A stretch of 64,000 nucleotides of DNA from Apricaphanius iberus. Its lineage: Eukaryota; Chordata; Actinopteri; Cyprinodontiformes; Aphaniidae. The translations under genes were made by a program, and so were the position numbers. The DNA is taken from contig JAPXFQ010000365.1 in the NCBI GenBank assembly GCA_028564705.1, positions 248,001 through 312,000 on the forward strand. Direction: 5' to 3'. The notes under the pieces are model-generated. The model had not been told where the DNA came from. It made no database searches and saw only the letters and a list, made by a program, of their open reading frames with translations. Within the stretch, counting starts at the first letter, position 1; each line of letters starts with the position of its first letter. This document shows positions 24,350 to 35,379 of this stretch, piece after piece.

Positions 24350-24392
24350 CTCGCATCTCATCCGAGAATATATATACTGGATGAGATGCGAG
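24350..24392. repeat. Perfect 14-bp inverted repeat at the LINE start
   Basis: ctcgcatctcatcc (24350-24363) is the exact complement of ggatgagatgcgag (24379-24392), with a 15-nt AT-rich spacer. The right arm is the first recognisable part of the R4-like LINE reading frame. Confidence 0.85.
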
Positions 24393-27232
24393 AGTATGGC
24401 TCTGTTGGACCGCTACTACTCAAGTAACCCTAATCAGAGAGGTTACACAAGAACAATATGGGCTAAATTGTTACTTCGATGCCCACAGTCACAGTTTGTC
24501 AAGAAGCCATCAGGCTCAACCTAGAACAGCAGTGCCTAATGGTCTCCTCTCCAACCATTGGTTAGATCCTTTCCTTCAGGGATTCAAAAACCACCGCTCC
24601 CATCTCACCCTCGCTCAGTCATCCTCTCTCTATGACATAGAAGCCTCAGATCTGCGCATTACGCACAGAGACTTACCTCTCCAGTCTGGACCAGGATCTC
24701 CGCCTCTTCCCGACCACTGACTATCCTCCAGTGTCCTAATCACCTGTGTGTGGAGCACTGCAAGTTCCGAACTCTGACATACTCCCATTCCGAGTCTTCC
24801 CTAACACAGTTGATGGCAAAACACCTAGTAGCTCAGTTTTCCAACATCCACAAAAGGCAACTGCTATCACAACTTGAGATTGACGAGGTACAACACAAAT
24901 GCTACGGCAAAGAGGAGTCAGGATGTCAGGTCAGAGTGGAGGTTATACCAACTCCCCAACCAGGGATGGGGAACGTATCCCCAATGAGTGAAACCATAGT
25001 GCTTAACAAGGAAATAACTGACCTGATAAGATCATGGCGAGAATGAGCAAAAAGACCCCCCCCCCAAGTGAAGTATCCTGGGAAAGTCTCCTGGAAACAG
25101 TGAATGCAGCATTGAGAGTGATCCCTACCATATCAATCACTGAAACCAATTAGCTTATATACACTTCAGCAGGAGTGATGGCAATGAAGCCAGACTAATA
25201 AACAGGCTGTTTGCAACACAACCAGCAAATGTGTACGCTCAGTGGCAGGGCAATAGCAGCAGAGTAGACCCACCAAGGCTGGAAATTGAAAGATACTGGA
25301 AGAGCATATGGGAAAAGGAGGCAGCACGTAACAGCAGTTCTCAGTGGCTGGCCACTCTGAGAGATCAGCACAGGAACCTACTTGAGCAGAATCCAGTTAC
25401 CATCACAGTGACAGACATCCAAGAAAGAGTCTCAGGGATGAAAAACTGGACAGCACCAGGCCCTGACATGATCCATGCCTACTGGCTAAAGAAACTCACA
25501 GCACTCCATGAGCGCCTGGCCCAATAACCTGTCTCTCCACAACATGGAAGCTCATGTCAGGCACACATAAGCAGGCACATTGACCAATACATGAGCAAAG
25601 CACAGAAGGGCATTAGTAGAGATACCGGAGGTGGTAAACACCATCTCCTGGTTGACAAAACAGTTGCCCAAGACTGCAAATCCCGAAAGACCACTGCCTG
25701 GATTGATTATTAGAAAGCCTACGACTCGTTGCCACACACATGGATCAACGAATGCTTGACGCTGTACAACATCAACAGGACTGTTGGAGCATTCATTGTG
25801 AACTCAATAAGGCTGTGGAGAACCACCCTTGAGGCCAATGGCAAGCCACTTGCACAAGTGTCAATCAAATGTGGCATATATCAAGGCGATTCTCTGTCCC
25901 CACTGCTGTTCTGCATAGGTCTGATCCCCCTAAGCCAAATAATCAACAAGACTGGCTATGGACACAGCCTCAAGAATTGAGCTACGATCAGCCACCTCCT
26001 CTATATGGACATCAAACTGTATGGTAAGAGCGAACGGGACATTGAGTCCCTGATCCACACCACCAGGATCTACAGCAATGGCATCTGGATGTCGTTCGGG
26101 CTTGAAAAATGTAGTAGGATGGTCACAAAGCGAGACAATGTAGTCCACGCTGTAGGGGTCTCACTCCCAGAGGGAACAATAGCAGACATTGAGGACAGTT
26201 ACAAGTACCTGGGAATACCGCAGGCATATGGCAATCTTGAACAGGCAACAAGGGAAGCAGCAACTGCCAAATACCTACAATGAGTGAGGCAAGTCCTAAG
26301 AAGCCAGCTCAATGGAAATAACAAGTCCAAGGCAATAAACAGTTATGCCCTGCCAGTGATCAGATACCCTTCTGGAATAATAACTTGGCCAAAGGATGAG
26401 ATACAGACCACAGATGTTAAGACACAAAAGCTCCTTACCATGCATGGCAGGTTCCATCCCAAATCCAGCACCCTGAGACTGTACGCACGCCGTAAGGAAG
26501 GAGACAGAGGATTGATGAGCTTGAGAGCCACTATCCAGGATGAAACATCGAAGTTCCATAAGTACATCAAGGACAAGGGTTCAACAGATGACATACTTAG
26601 TGAATGCCTGAGACAATGGCAAGATGAGGAGGTGCTGGAGGAGGAACCATCATGGGATGGCAAGCCCCTACATTGAATGTACCACCGGAACATAACTGTG
26701 GCTGATCTCAAGAAAACCTACGAATGGCTAGAGAGGGCCACCAGGACACCACAGAGGCACTCATCCTGGCAGCACAGGAGCAAGCTCTGAGCACCGGATC
26801 GATAGAGGCCCAGATCTACTACAACAGACAAGACTCAAGGTGTAGCACATAACAGCATGGTGTAAAAGGCTGGCAGGGAAAGCATACATTGAACATCACA
26901 CAGAAACATCTGTGCGGAGTATGGGCTGGAAACTCAAAGGTCAAAGTGGGAACACTTCCAAAGTGTTGGAGAACGACCCAACAAAGATCATGTGGAACTT
27001 CCAGATCCAGACAGACAGGAGTGTAATGGCCAACCAACCAGACATTTTGCCGGTTGATAAAGAGCAGAGGAAAGCTGTTGTGGTGGGTGTGGCAATACCA
27101 AATGATGGTAATATCGAGAAGAAGGAACATGAGAAACTTGAGACATGCCAAGGGCTCAGGGAGGAGATAGAGAAGGCTTGGCAGGTGAAGGTGACAGTTT
27201 TACCCGTGGTAATCGGAGCACTCGGGCGGTGA
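24378..27232 (+). pseudogene. R4-like LINE polyprotein, broken
   Basis: Blocks in order: SSLTQLMAKHLVAQFSNIHK (about 24795), LEIERYWKSIWEKEA (25282), NWTAPGPDMIHAYWL (25444; RT fingers), CGIYQGDSLSPLLFCIGL (25870; palm), then the palm core at 26002-26010, where only Tyr-Met-Asp precedes IKL. YMDD would be expected, so one catalytic Asp codon is missing. TGA at about 25979 replaces a Gly codon. Then come GLEKCSRMV, SYKYLGIPQ, HGRFHPKSSTLRLY and GDRGLMSLRATIQDE. The C-terminal PDxxPVDxxxRKAVVVGVAIP stretch (27039-27100) is where the PD-(D/E)xK nuclease core lies. Several in-frame stops (25025, 26281, 26674) and frameshifts. Not functional. Confidence 0.75.
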
Positions 27233-27335
27233 CGCCCAAACTGGAGGAATGGCTCCAACAGATCCCTGGAAGAACCTCAGACATCTCAGTCCAGAAAAGT
27301 GCAGTACTTGGAACAGCAAAGATACTGCTGGAATC
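24378..27335 (+). mobile_element. R4/Dong-like (restriction-type endonuclease) LINE, decayed
   Basis: About 2.96 kb carrying one broken polyprotein in + orientation: an N-terminal part, a reverse transcriptase and a C-terminal restriction-like endonuclease region. Domain order RT then endonuclease is that of early-branching LINEs (R2/R4/NeSL group), not the APE-type LINEs elsewhere in the window. The 3' side is joined at about 27335 to dispersed repeat R. The clade is by family recognition and not certain. Confidence 0.7.
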
Positions 27336-27440
27336 GTTTGATTATCTTTTGAGTGAAACCTGTCTCACTTCCTGTCGGACACAACGATATCTGTTAGGTT
27401 GAAATTTTGTGAAATTTAAATCTGCCAGTCTTACAGCTAC
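27335..27440 (+). repeat. Dispersed repeat R, joined to the LINE
   Basis: Partner of 23003-23100, with an extra internal segment (tctgttaggttgaaattttgtg). It follows the LINE directly at ctgctggaatc|gtttgattatc. Confidence 0.8.
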
Positions 27441-27975
27441 CTCTGACTTCGGGTGGGATTAAATCGTTATTTCAGCAAACCTCCGGTTAGCCATTCATGG
27501 AATTTAATGCAGGACCCAGAGTTTATACCATTATTACATCAGAGACCGTATTCACAAACACTCTTATCTTACCGCTAGTTGTTACTCCTAACTCGCGCTA
27601 AAAAGTTAACATAGGAGTTGCCGTCTAAAACCTATTCACAAACGCACTAAGAGCTACTTTTAGGACAAATTTAGGACTTGTAGGACAAATCCCTACAATT
27701 TCCCTGCTATGGAAAACGTCATTTCCTATGCATGAGCAAATGGATGGACAGCAGTGTGATTGGTTTTTGAATGACACGTGTGAAACCAGGAAACGGAAAA
27801 CTTCAATGTCGATAAAAGCGTAATTATGAACAGCGCAGATAGCAGAAATAATGCATGAGGACATCTTTGTGTCGGCCACGAGACTGACACTTCATGCAAC
27901 TTACACACAATAACCTACTTACAGAGAGGGTTTAAAAAGTTTAAAAACGAAAAAAACGTGAAATGCTTCATATTA

Positions 27976-28110
27976 GGCAACAGACTGGCGTCCTATCCAG
28001 GGTGTACCCTGCCTAACGCCTGCTGATAGCTGGCATAAGCTCCAGCCCCCCCTCCTCCACGCGACCCTGAATTGGATGAAAGCGGTATAGATAATGGATG
28101 GAGGGATGCA
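27976..28110 (+). mobile_element. SINE-like insert with 8-bp target duplication
   Basis: 135 bp between two copies of tcatatta (27968-27975 and 28111-28118). It has the common fish body ggcgtcctatccagggtgtaccctgc, agctccagcccccc, gcgaccctgaattggatgaaagcggtatagataatggatgg, and a GGATG tail. Inserted in the Harbinger element, so younger than it. Confidence 0.8.
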
Positions 28111-28227
28111 TCATATTAAGGGAGTGATTGCAAGTAGGCTGTAAACAATTGGGCTGTCTAATGAGCACATCAGCAATATCTTAAATAGACCCCCCCACTA
28201 CTGTGAAAAGAACCTTGTGAACTGAAA

Positions 28228-28510
28228 ATGAGTGGAGAGAAAAGAACAAGGAAACCCTAACTGGTCGCAGGACCAATTATTACTACTGGCGCAGTTGGTA
28301 CTGGAGAGGAGGAGGGTCCTATAAGGGCGATTCGGAGCCGGGATTACGAATAAGAAGAAAAGCGAGTCATGGGTGGAAATTAGCAGAAACATAAATGCAT
28401 CTTATCCAGCGGTGTCTCGAACAGCAGAAGACTGTGAGAAGAGATGGTATTCTCTACAGTCCCAGTGTCGGCTCGAGATCGCCGCTTATAAAAAGGATGC
28501 TGCTGCAACA
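28228..28510 (+). pseudogene. Harbinger 2 SANT/trihelix protein, exon 1
   Basis: Start ATG at 28228. One inserted base after the codon for Pro10 creates a stop. In the repaired register the Trp triad of a Myb/SANT-like domain is clear: NWSQDQLLLLAQLVLERRR, SWVEISRNINASYP, CEKRWYSLQSQCRLEIAAYK. A further TAA lies at about 28321. It ends at a gtaggc donor at 28511. Accessory DNA-binding protein of the transposon. Confidence 0.8.
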
Positions 28511-28589
28511 GGTAGGCAATGTCCGTCATATAGGCATCCATACATATGTTGCATAAATTGGAAGACTGGCAAGTTTTCTTCTTTGTGCA

Positions 28590-28957
28590 CCCACGGCATA
28601 CTTGCAATCGCCATGTAATTGGCTTTAAATCGATGCAGTTGCTGGATGTCTGATGGGAAACGGATGAATTTTTGGATAATGTGTGGTAGACAGAGCGCTT
28701 TAAGACTTTGCTGGATTGATCGGCTGATAGATGGTTGTGATATACCCAAGTCGTCCGCGTTGCAAAGTTGCATTTTCCCTGGGGCTGAATATCTTAGTTT
28801 CCCTAAAATTTAATTTCTGGACCGATCGGGTTGTTACGTTTAGTTGGAGACGTGATTGCATCCCGCACCACATCTGCAACAAACGATTTAGTAGGTATCG
28901 TTTGGTCAATTCAGAATCATCGAGAGTGTCCAACACATTGCATCTGGCTGAAGCCAT
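28590..28957 (-). pseudogene. Harbinger 2 HARBI1-like transposase N-terminus
   Basis: Begins MASARCNVLDTLDDSELTKR at 28957 and continues, after a frameshift near 28750, with NADDLGISQPSISRSIQQSL, KFIRFPSDIQQ and FKANYMAIASMP. This is the helix-turn-helix-like N-terminal half of a PIF/Harbinger nuclease. The DDE residues expected immediately after the MAIASMP block are absent: the sequence is cut off at about 28590 by an internal deletion. Non-autonomous relic. Confidence 0.8.
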
Positions 28958-29129
28958 TTTGGGAGTCTTTGTGAATAGGTCTCAGGGAGTTAGGAGTCCT
29001 TTTGACTTCTTGTAGTCTTCTTCTTTTCCTAATTGTAAGAGTGACACGCCCACATTTTTTAGGAGTTACTCCTAAACTCAGCAGTTAGGACCTACTTTTA
29101 GCCCTAAGATTCTTTGTGAATACGGCCCC

Positions 29130-31015
29130 TGATCATTGTAGGCTAAATGATAGAAAGTAGCAGTAGCAAGTTTATGTGTAGGACATATTTCATGTGTAGG
29201 AAGTGTTTGTGTTGCTTAGCAACAGCCTGGTCTCCCTTATTATTGCTAAATATTGCTAAATATTATTGCTAACTAATGAAATGCTCTTCCAGGACTGTTG
29301 TATAAAATCAATATCAAACTCAAGGTCATGCTGTTGTGAGGAATATCAGAACTAGCTTAGTCTGTGTGCTAAACCCTAGGCAGCGCTACACTGACCAACC
29401 ATAAAGCCACCCTCCATTTAAATAAAAACAGCGTATTACCTTTATACTTAGTAGTTCCTTCTTCCTCCGCTTTCTTTTCTTTTTCCCTTTCTCTACTTGG
29501 ATAACTGTGTTTAGTCTTAATAAATGATTTCTAATCATTTAAATAATATAGATAAGTGATAGCCCATTTGGCCTACAACAGCTTTGGGGGCCCCCTAGTG
29601 GCTTGGGGGCCCTATGCAACTGCATAGGATGCACATAGGAAGGAACGACTATGAGTTGAAGTATAGTTAGATCAAATAACATGAAAAAACACAGGTGCGT
29701 GTGGACACCACAGTTGAGCCTAGAGAGGCAGTGGCTGAACAAAAATCATACTAAGAATACCACTTTTGATTCACTTGTACACATAATCAAAGTTTTAAAT
29801 TGCAGCGATTTGGCAGCCTCGCTTCTGTCAGTCTGCCACAGGGCAGCTGTGGCTACAACTGTAGATTGCGTCCACCAATATTTGCTTTCAGGACATCGAA
29901 AAGCATTACATAAATATGATAAATTATTATTATAAAGGGGTAGTGCTGAACAAAAATCATACTAAGAATAACACCTTAGATTCACATGTACACATGATCA
30001 TAGTTTAAAAAAATGGTGAGTCAAAAATCTTTATATGCTATTGCACAAATATTTTGTCATGTAAACTTAAACGAGACACCATTTATTCAACAACAAAGCT
30101 ATAGAAAAGCACACAATATAGTCATACAACACTGCTTCTCAAATGACACAGCAGTGATGCAACGTACTGTATGAACAAGAAAGTGCTTGATAATTATAGA
30201 AGATCTGGTTTCTTTAGTACAACTAAAAAAGTTATAAGGCATTTTTTGTAATCTAACATATTTGAAGCTTCTTAAATCACTGTATGGTAAGAGGTATGTC
30301 CAAAGCAGTATTGGTTTAAGGAGCAATAAAACACCTTGAATTGATGCTTCAAATAGAAAGCATTGTATATTCTCTAACAATTGTACTGCTTTTTACACAG
30401 ATCGTAAGATATCAGCTAGTAAAGAATATCTAAGAAAGAAGACCATTCCATCAAATGTTAACTTTGCCTCAGTTTCCCATTCTCAGCAAATATGGGGCAA
30501 CAGTATAGAGGATTAACTTCTTTTTAACAGGAAGATATCCCCTTCAGAACCAACCTCACTTTGGAAATCGACCTAATTTGAGCCACTGAGGGGTTGAAAA
30601 TGTAGAACATAGACACACACACACGCTACATCTCATACAACAAAGCTCTACCATTTTTATCAGATTATCAGATTCAGTCAACAGGTGAGAAATAGACCAA
30701 ATTACTAACACAATGTCACCTTACTCTGAACAGCATCTTCACAACCAGTGTGTGGATTCTGTTGGAATGACACATCATCTAATGCACTAAACGGCAGAAA
30801 GAGCAAAAAACAAATATTTCGTACAAGAGATCCAGGAGGAGCATGTGAAACCACATGTTAGTTTTACCCTAGAACCCTAGGCAGATCAAAGCTCCAGCCC
30901 ACCTGAATAAACTTAATTACCTTCTCAATATGCTATTAAATGCTGCAGAAGTCCTAGTAATCACCAGTTTAATTAAATCAGGTGTTTGGAGACAGGGAAA
31001 CACCTAAAAAAGCGT
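29130..31015. other. Non-coding intron with a local duplication
   Basis: A segment of about 60 bp starting ctgaacaaaaatcatactaagaat occurs at 29737-29798 and again at 29947-30008 in the same orientation, about 87% alike by eye. A GGGGGCCC doublet lies at 29585-29612. Nothing else recognised. Confidence 0.5.
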
Positions 31016-31017
31016 TC

Positions 31018-31672
31018 GGAGTAACACATTACAAGAGAGTTACAGGAATATATTACTTTTTTCAGTAACAGAGTAATGTAACACATTACTTGGGAAATAT
31101 ACAGCAGTATATTACTCGTTACAATTTCAGTAACTTAAGTTAGAAGCGCATTTAAAAAAGTTAGATATCAAGTTAGATACCATAGAAGATCCATTATACA
31201 TGTGCTGTTGCTCAAAACCAAACCTTCAGAAAATCCGGATGGCTGTGAAAAATGTAGATTTACTCTGCGTTATTATGCAGACTATTAGCCTAACCCCCTT
31301 ACCACCCGTTGAAATACTGTTCAGTCTCCAGAGTCTCTTCCCTGTCAACTATCTTTGTGATGAGCTCTTTCTGTGCCTTCTTTTAATGTGATTTAACAAC
31401 CAAGGCATGCACAGGCTCTTGAGATTTCAAGTTTAGTAAAATAGTGTTAAAAATACAGTACTTCTGCTGTCACATCTGTGTAAAATATAAATCGATAAGT
31501 TACAGTATTTAACATTTGTTTTACATATTTAAGATATTTTAACAAAATTAACTTGTAATTTGATTACATTTTTGAGACAATAATATATAATACTAACATA
31601 TAAAAAATTTTGAGGCTGTTACTAGTAATATAAGATATGTTACAATTCATTGTAACTTGTCCAACACTGCAC
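31018..31672 (-). repeat. DNA-transposon remnant (GTAAC-rich ends)
   Basis: Left part is rich in gtaacacattac-type words (31020-31130); the right end reads gtaacttgtccaacactgc. That matches in style the right end of the 48914-50106 element (aagtaacttgaccaacactg). The left terminus is not preserved. Confidence 0.5.
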
Positions 31673-31679
31673 CTAAAAC

Positions 31680-33090
31680 ATGCAGGATCCTGAAAAGCAG
31701 GGTAAGCAGGAAAGCAAACTTTCCAGTCTCTGACCCTCAAAATAAAAATTGAAGAGGCCTGTGACCCTAACTCTTGATGGAACATACACGCATTTTTTCT
31801 GAGTTACTTAAAAAGTGGTACAACGCAACATAATTAACATCAAAACCCAGTGTACTGAGCAATATATATTGCTTGTCAATTTAGGTCCTGTTTCTTTTTT
31901 TAAATTCAGTGTATAGAATGCAGATCCTTACTCATTGCCATTTCTGGTATGGACATATTTTCTCAAGAATATCTCAAAACCTCACATTTACACGTTTGTG
32001 ATCCCAAATAAGGTGGCGACCCTAACTTTGAGAACCGCTGCCATAGAGGACTATATCATGGTTGCAAAAAAGAATATTTAAAATGCGTAAAACAATTACA
32101 TAGCAACTGTGCACATTTAAATGAACACACAGCCACATTTCTGCTTCGTATTCTTTGTGTCTTTCACCCCGAGGATCCAGTCTGTGACCTCCCCCATAGA
32201 GGTTGACTAAAATTAGAGAGTGCATTGTGCATGAAATCCATGCTGCCCCATTGTCTGCTCCTGATGTCTGCCCATCACTTATTGATGAGGCTGCTCTAAT
32301 GGAAGATTGAAGTCTACTGGGAGAAAATAATCATCGAAATACCTTGCCACTCTGAACCACATCGTCTGACCTGCTCTACACACACCTTCTTGCTTTCATC
32401 ACTTGGAAAGACTTTGCATTGACTTCTGTCATTAGCCTTCTCTTATTCCCCCAAATGTATTTGACCTGTATTAAAGACATTTAGAAAAAAAACGTCCTTT
32501 TTTTTTTGTGTGAAAAAATATTTTGAGTTTAGAAAACACAAAAAGTTAAGTTGTATTCATTTGCGGCAATAATATAAGTCATTCCAATAAACCAAGGAAG
32601 TTGTAAGTTTCAATAGAATTTTTTGACTCATTACATGTAAGTTGCGCTTCATCACAACCAGCGAAAGTTCGTCCAACATATAATGTTTTGTTGTGAATTG
32701 CAGAAAATCCAACTTCTATAGTTGTCTTCACAGTGTAAAAAAGCTAACTTTCCTATATTGACATGAAAAACTATATTCAGTTGTGAAAATTTGAAAAACT
32801 AACTTTGACACATTAGGGGCAGTAATTTAAGTCAGACTGAAAAATTAGGTTGTTGTATCGTGTAACATTATCTATTGAGTTGTCAGTACAAAACCTTTGT
32901 AATGTAATTAAATAAGAGAAAAATCAACTTTGTTGTTTTTTTAGTTATCCCAAATTTCACAACAAAAGTGTGAAAGTTAAGACAACTTTCTCTTTTTGCA
33001 ATCCCCTAAAACATAGAGATAAAATGATCTAAAAGATAGAGAAAGTTAACCTTTTTATAGATTCCTGTCATTTAGTAACTTAGCTGAAAC
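31680..33090. other. Non-coding intron, weak repeat signal
   Basis: 32500-33000 repeats words such as agttgt, aagttaa and aaaactaactt in both directions, suggesting an old element, but no ends could be matched. No gene. Confidence 0.35.
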
Positions 33091-33097
33091 TCCCCAC

Positions 33098-33523
33098 ATG
33101 GATTTAGGCAGCCAAACAGAAAAGAGTGGGCCTGCTGCTGAGCCATCTCTTGGTCCTCCGCCTGCCAAAAATACTTGCTCAAGAATTGTCTGGAAGCATC
33201 TTATTGTCAGTGCTGCAGAAAATACCAGAGTGATATGTAATAGGCACAAAAGTCAAATAAGCAAAGGCAGACATATTAAAAATCTGTCAACATCTGCTAT
33301 GCATAATCAAATGAACTTAAAGCATCCTCTCCAAATACTCTCTTCCAACCCCCCCACAAGCACCAATCCCCCACCTGCACCAATTCATGACCACCACCAT
33401 GTTCTGCCAAACACCCCCACCCCCCACCCCCACAGCACTAAATCATCATCATCACAGCCATGTTCTGCCCCTGTTGGTTTCTTTTCAATGATGTTCCTGT
33501 CACATGTCCATTGTTGGATTTAA
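33098..33523 (+). pseudogene. hAT-type BED zinc-finger exon, uninterrupted
   Basis: A 141-codon open frame. Residues 30-77 have the BED-finger layout of hAT transposase N-termini: an aromatic (Trp32), then IC-N-x-H where CxxC is expected (Cys47, His50), KSQISKGRH, NLSTSAM, then His69 and His76 followed by Pro. The second zinc Cys is therefore changed to His. The tail is Pro/His/Ser-rich. A likely hAT right terminus (ctttgcacacccctag) lies downstream, ending at about 33715. No RNase-H-type core follows. BED fingers bind the transposon ends. It could be expressed only if spliced into something; I see no such evidence. Confidence 0.6.
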
Positions 33524-34004
33524 GGAAAAACGTCAACCAATATTGTATATCCATAATTATTATTATTTATAATTAAACAGAACGTAAATTAAAAGTGTAA
33601 TGCATAAAAATAGATTATTTTTTCGGGTATTTTGATTTGTACTTGAATACAAATACTTCCTTCCCCTCAGCAGATAAAAATAAAGTTACAAATGCCGCTG
33701 CTTTGCACACCCCTAGTTAGTAGACAGAACTTACCCAGGTCACTGGTACAGCAGGACGTTTCAGAATAAGTTGTTTCCTCTTTCATGTTTATTTTGCGAC
33801 ATAATCTATCCTGCTGAAGGCGGCACTACACACACAAAGGTCCTTGATTCTCAACACTTCCAAACTTGTTTTCCGTCGCTGACCACAGCCAAATGTTGAT
33901 TAGGTAAAAGGAGGCAAATATGAACCTTGCACAGTAGAACATTCCACTTCGTGTTCTAAGCGGGCTGGGCTTAAGTGACATGAGCAAATTATCCTATGAA
34001 TGTC

Positions 34005-34300
34005 TTAAGATCTGGTATGGGGACCCTAAGTCACGCCCTTCTCCTCTGGTCCATGGGTCCCTTACTGCCAAAAACAATAGTGATAAATGTTATTTTCTGG
34101 TCCAGTTTGAAATGCGCCGTGGATCGAACATGTGATGTCCATGAATTTTAAAAAAATTAATTTTGATGCAGAGAAAATGCTGATTTTCGAACACCGGCAA
34201 AAGTTATTTTAGGTTTTGTGTAAAAACGTTTAGCAGACTACAACTGCAGAAGGAGGAGGAGAGCCAGGGGTCATAGTTCTAGGACGAAGAAAGGAGCATT
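34005..34300 (+). repeat. Dispersed repeat S, copy 1
   Basis: Shares with 39855-40125 the words catgggtcccttactgccaa, ttattttctggtccag, gaaatgcgccgtggatcgaa, gctgattttcg, taggttttgtgtaaaaac and gactacaact, same order and strand. No coding capacity. Confidence 0.85.
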
Positions 34301-34675
34301 AAACACGGAGAAGACCACTATATATCTGACCATGTGGAAAGTAGCAGGTATGTGGGGGTTAAGGCAGTCGGTGGAGTGAGAGCCAGCATGGAGGAGAAGC
34401 TCTACAAGCTCCGAATGAATGTTTTACGTGCTATAGCTAGTGTCAGCTCCCGTTAGCCAAATTATGTCATACTGTATATGCAACTTCTGACTCCTGATTT
34501 GTAGGCATTTTAAATGCGAATTTTTCACAATCAAATAAATCCCAACTCACTTGACAAACACATCATTAGTTATCATTTAAATCGAAGTACAATTTTCCAT
34601 TCATCATTTTTTTGGCTAGGAGACCCACGGGCTGACCGGAAGGGGAGGAGACTTAGGCTCCCCATGTGATGTCAG

Positions 34676-35248
34676 TAGGGGTGTCCCAGACCAAGGATTT
34701 ACACATTTAAATCAGAACTGTTGAATTTTTCAGTAGTCGACTGATGGTCGACTTATCTATGTGTGCAGACTGCGCAGGGTACGGTTGTACGCCGCAAAGA
34801 CTTATGGGTAATGTGTTCATGTTAATTGTAGAATTTCTCCATTTTACATAATATTTTATATTCCAAATGTAATCATGCTCTTTAGTTAACCTTTGAGTTA
34901 TGTTGTTGTCAGTGTTTGGTTGTGTTTGCCCGTGCACTGTCTTACAGATAGTAGTTTACGGGATTTATATATCTGCCTCGAGCGTTGCAAAAGTTGCATA
35001 AAATGTTTCCCCCTAGTGGTTGTGCAGTGTGAAGGATGAGAGAAGTGATACTCAAACCCTTTCACTTGTGACTTTTCAGCTTTGTGGGCATGATTTTATT
35101 TAAACTGTAATTCCATTACATTTAGAGTGGCCGATTTATATTTAGAGACTGTTTGCTTCATCTGTGAAGATTCGACCCGGAGAATGGTGGTCGAATCAGG
35201 CTCCATCTATCGATGGATCAAATCTTTGACAATTCGGGGTCACCCTTA
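34676..35248. mobile_element. hAT-like MITE, 573 bp
   Basis: Termini taggggtgtccc and (complement of) ggggtcaccctta. Flanking 8-mers gatgtcag (34668) and tatgtcac (35249) agree at 6 of 8 positions. Contains gtcgac-tgatg-gtcgac, a short palindrome common in this repeat type. No transposase. Confidence 0.55.
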
Positions 35249-35379
35249 TATGTCACACATGGACTTTGAACCAGGTGTGAGCTTTAATGTTGAAATTAAT
35301 ACAACACATACATTTATGGCGAAAAGCCTTACTTTGAGGCCAAGCGACGCCTACCTGTTTTAACACAGCAAAGGTCATT

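Larger units (their letters stand above)
27542..29129. mobile_element. PIF/Harbinger transposon 2, internally deleted
   Basis: Inverted termini: gagaccgtattcacaaacactctta at 27542 and, at the right, aagattctttgtgaatacggcccc ending 29129. Further inside, ttactcctaac and ggagttactcctaaa continue the inverted similarity. It holds a SANT-like gene on + and a HARBI1-like gene start on -, which converge and meet at about 28510-28590 where the catalytic core has been lost. It also carries a small SINE-like insert (27976-28110). Confidence 0.85.

Noticed and set aside
26296..26711. Overlapping - strand frames of 87 and 122 codons
   Set aside because: They lie antisense to recognisable R4-like LINE coding sequence and show no domain.
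33098..33523. Possible host gene (141-codon open frame)
   Set aside because: The BED-finger layout and a downstream hAT-type terminus point to a transposon exon, and one zinc ligand is altered. Kept as an element relic.
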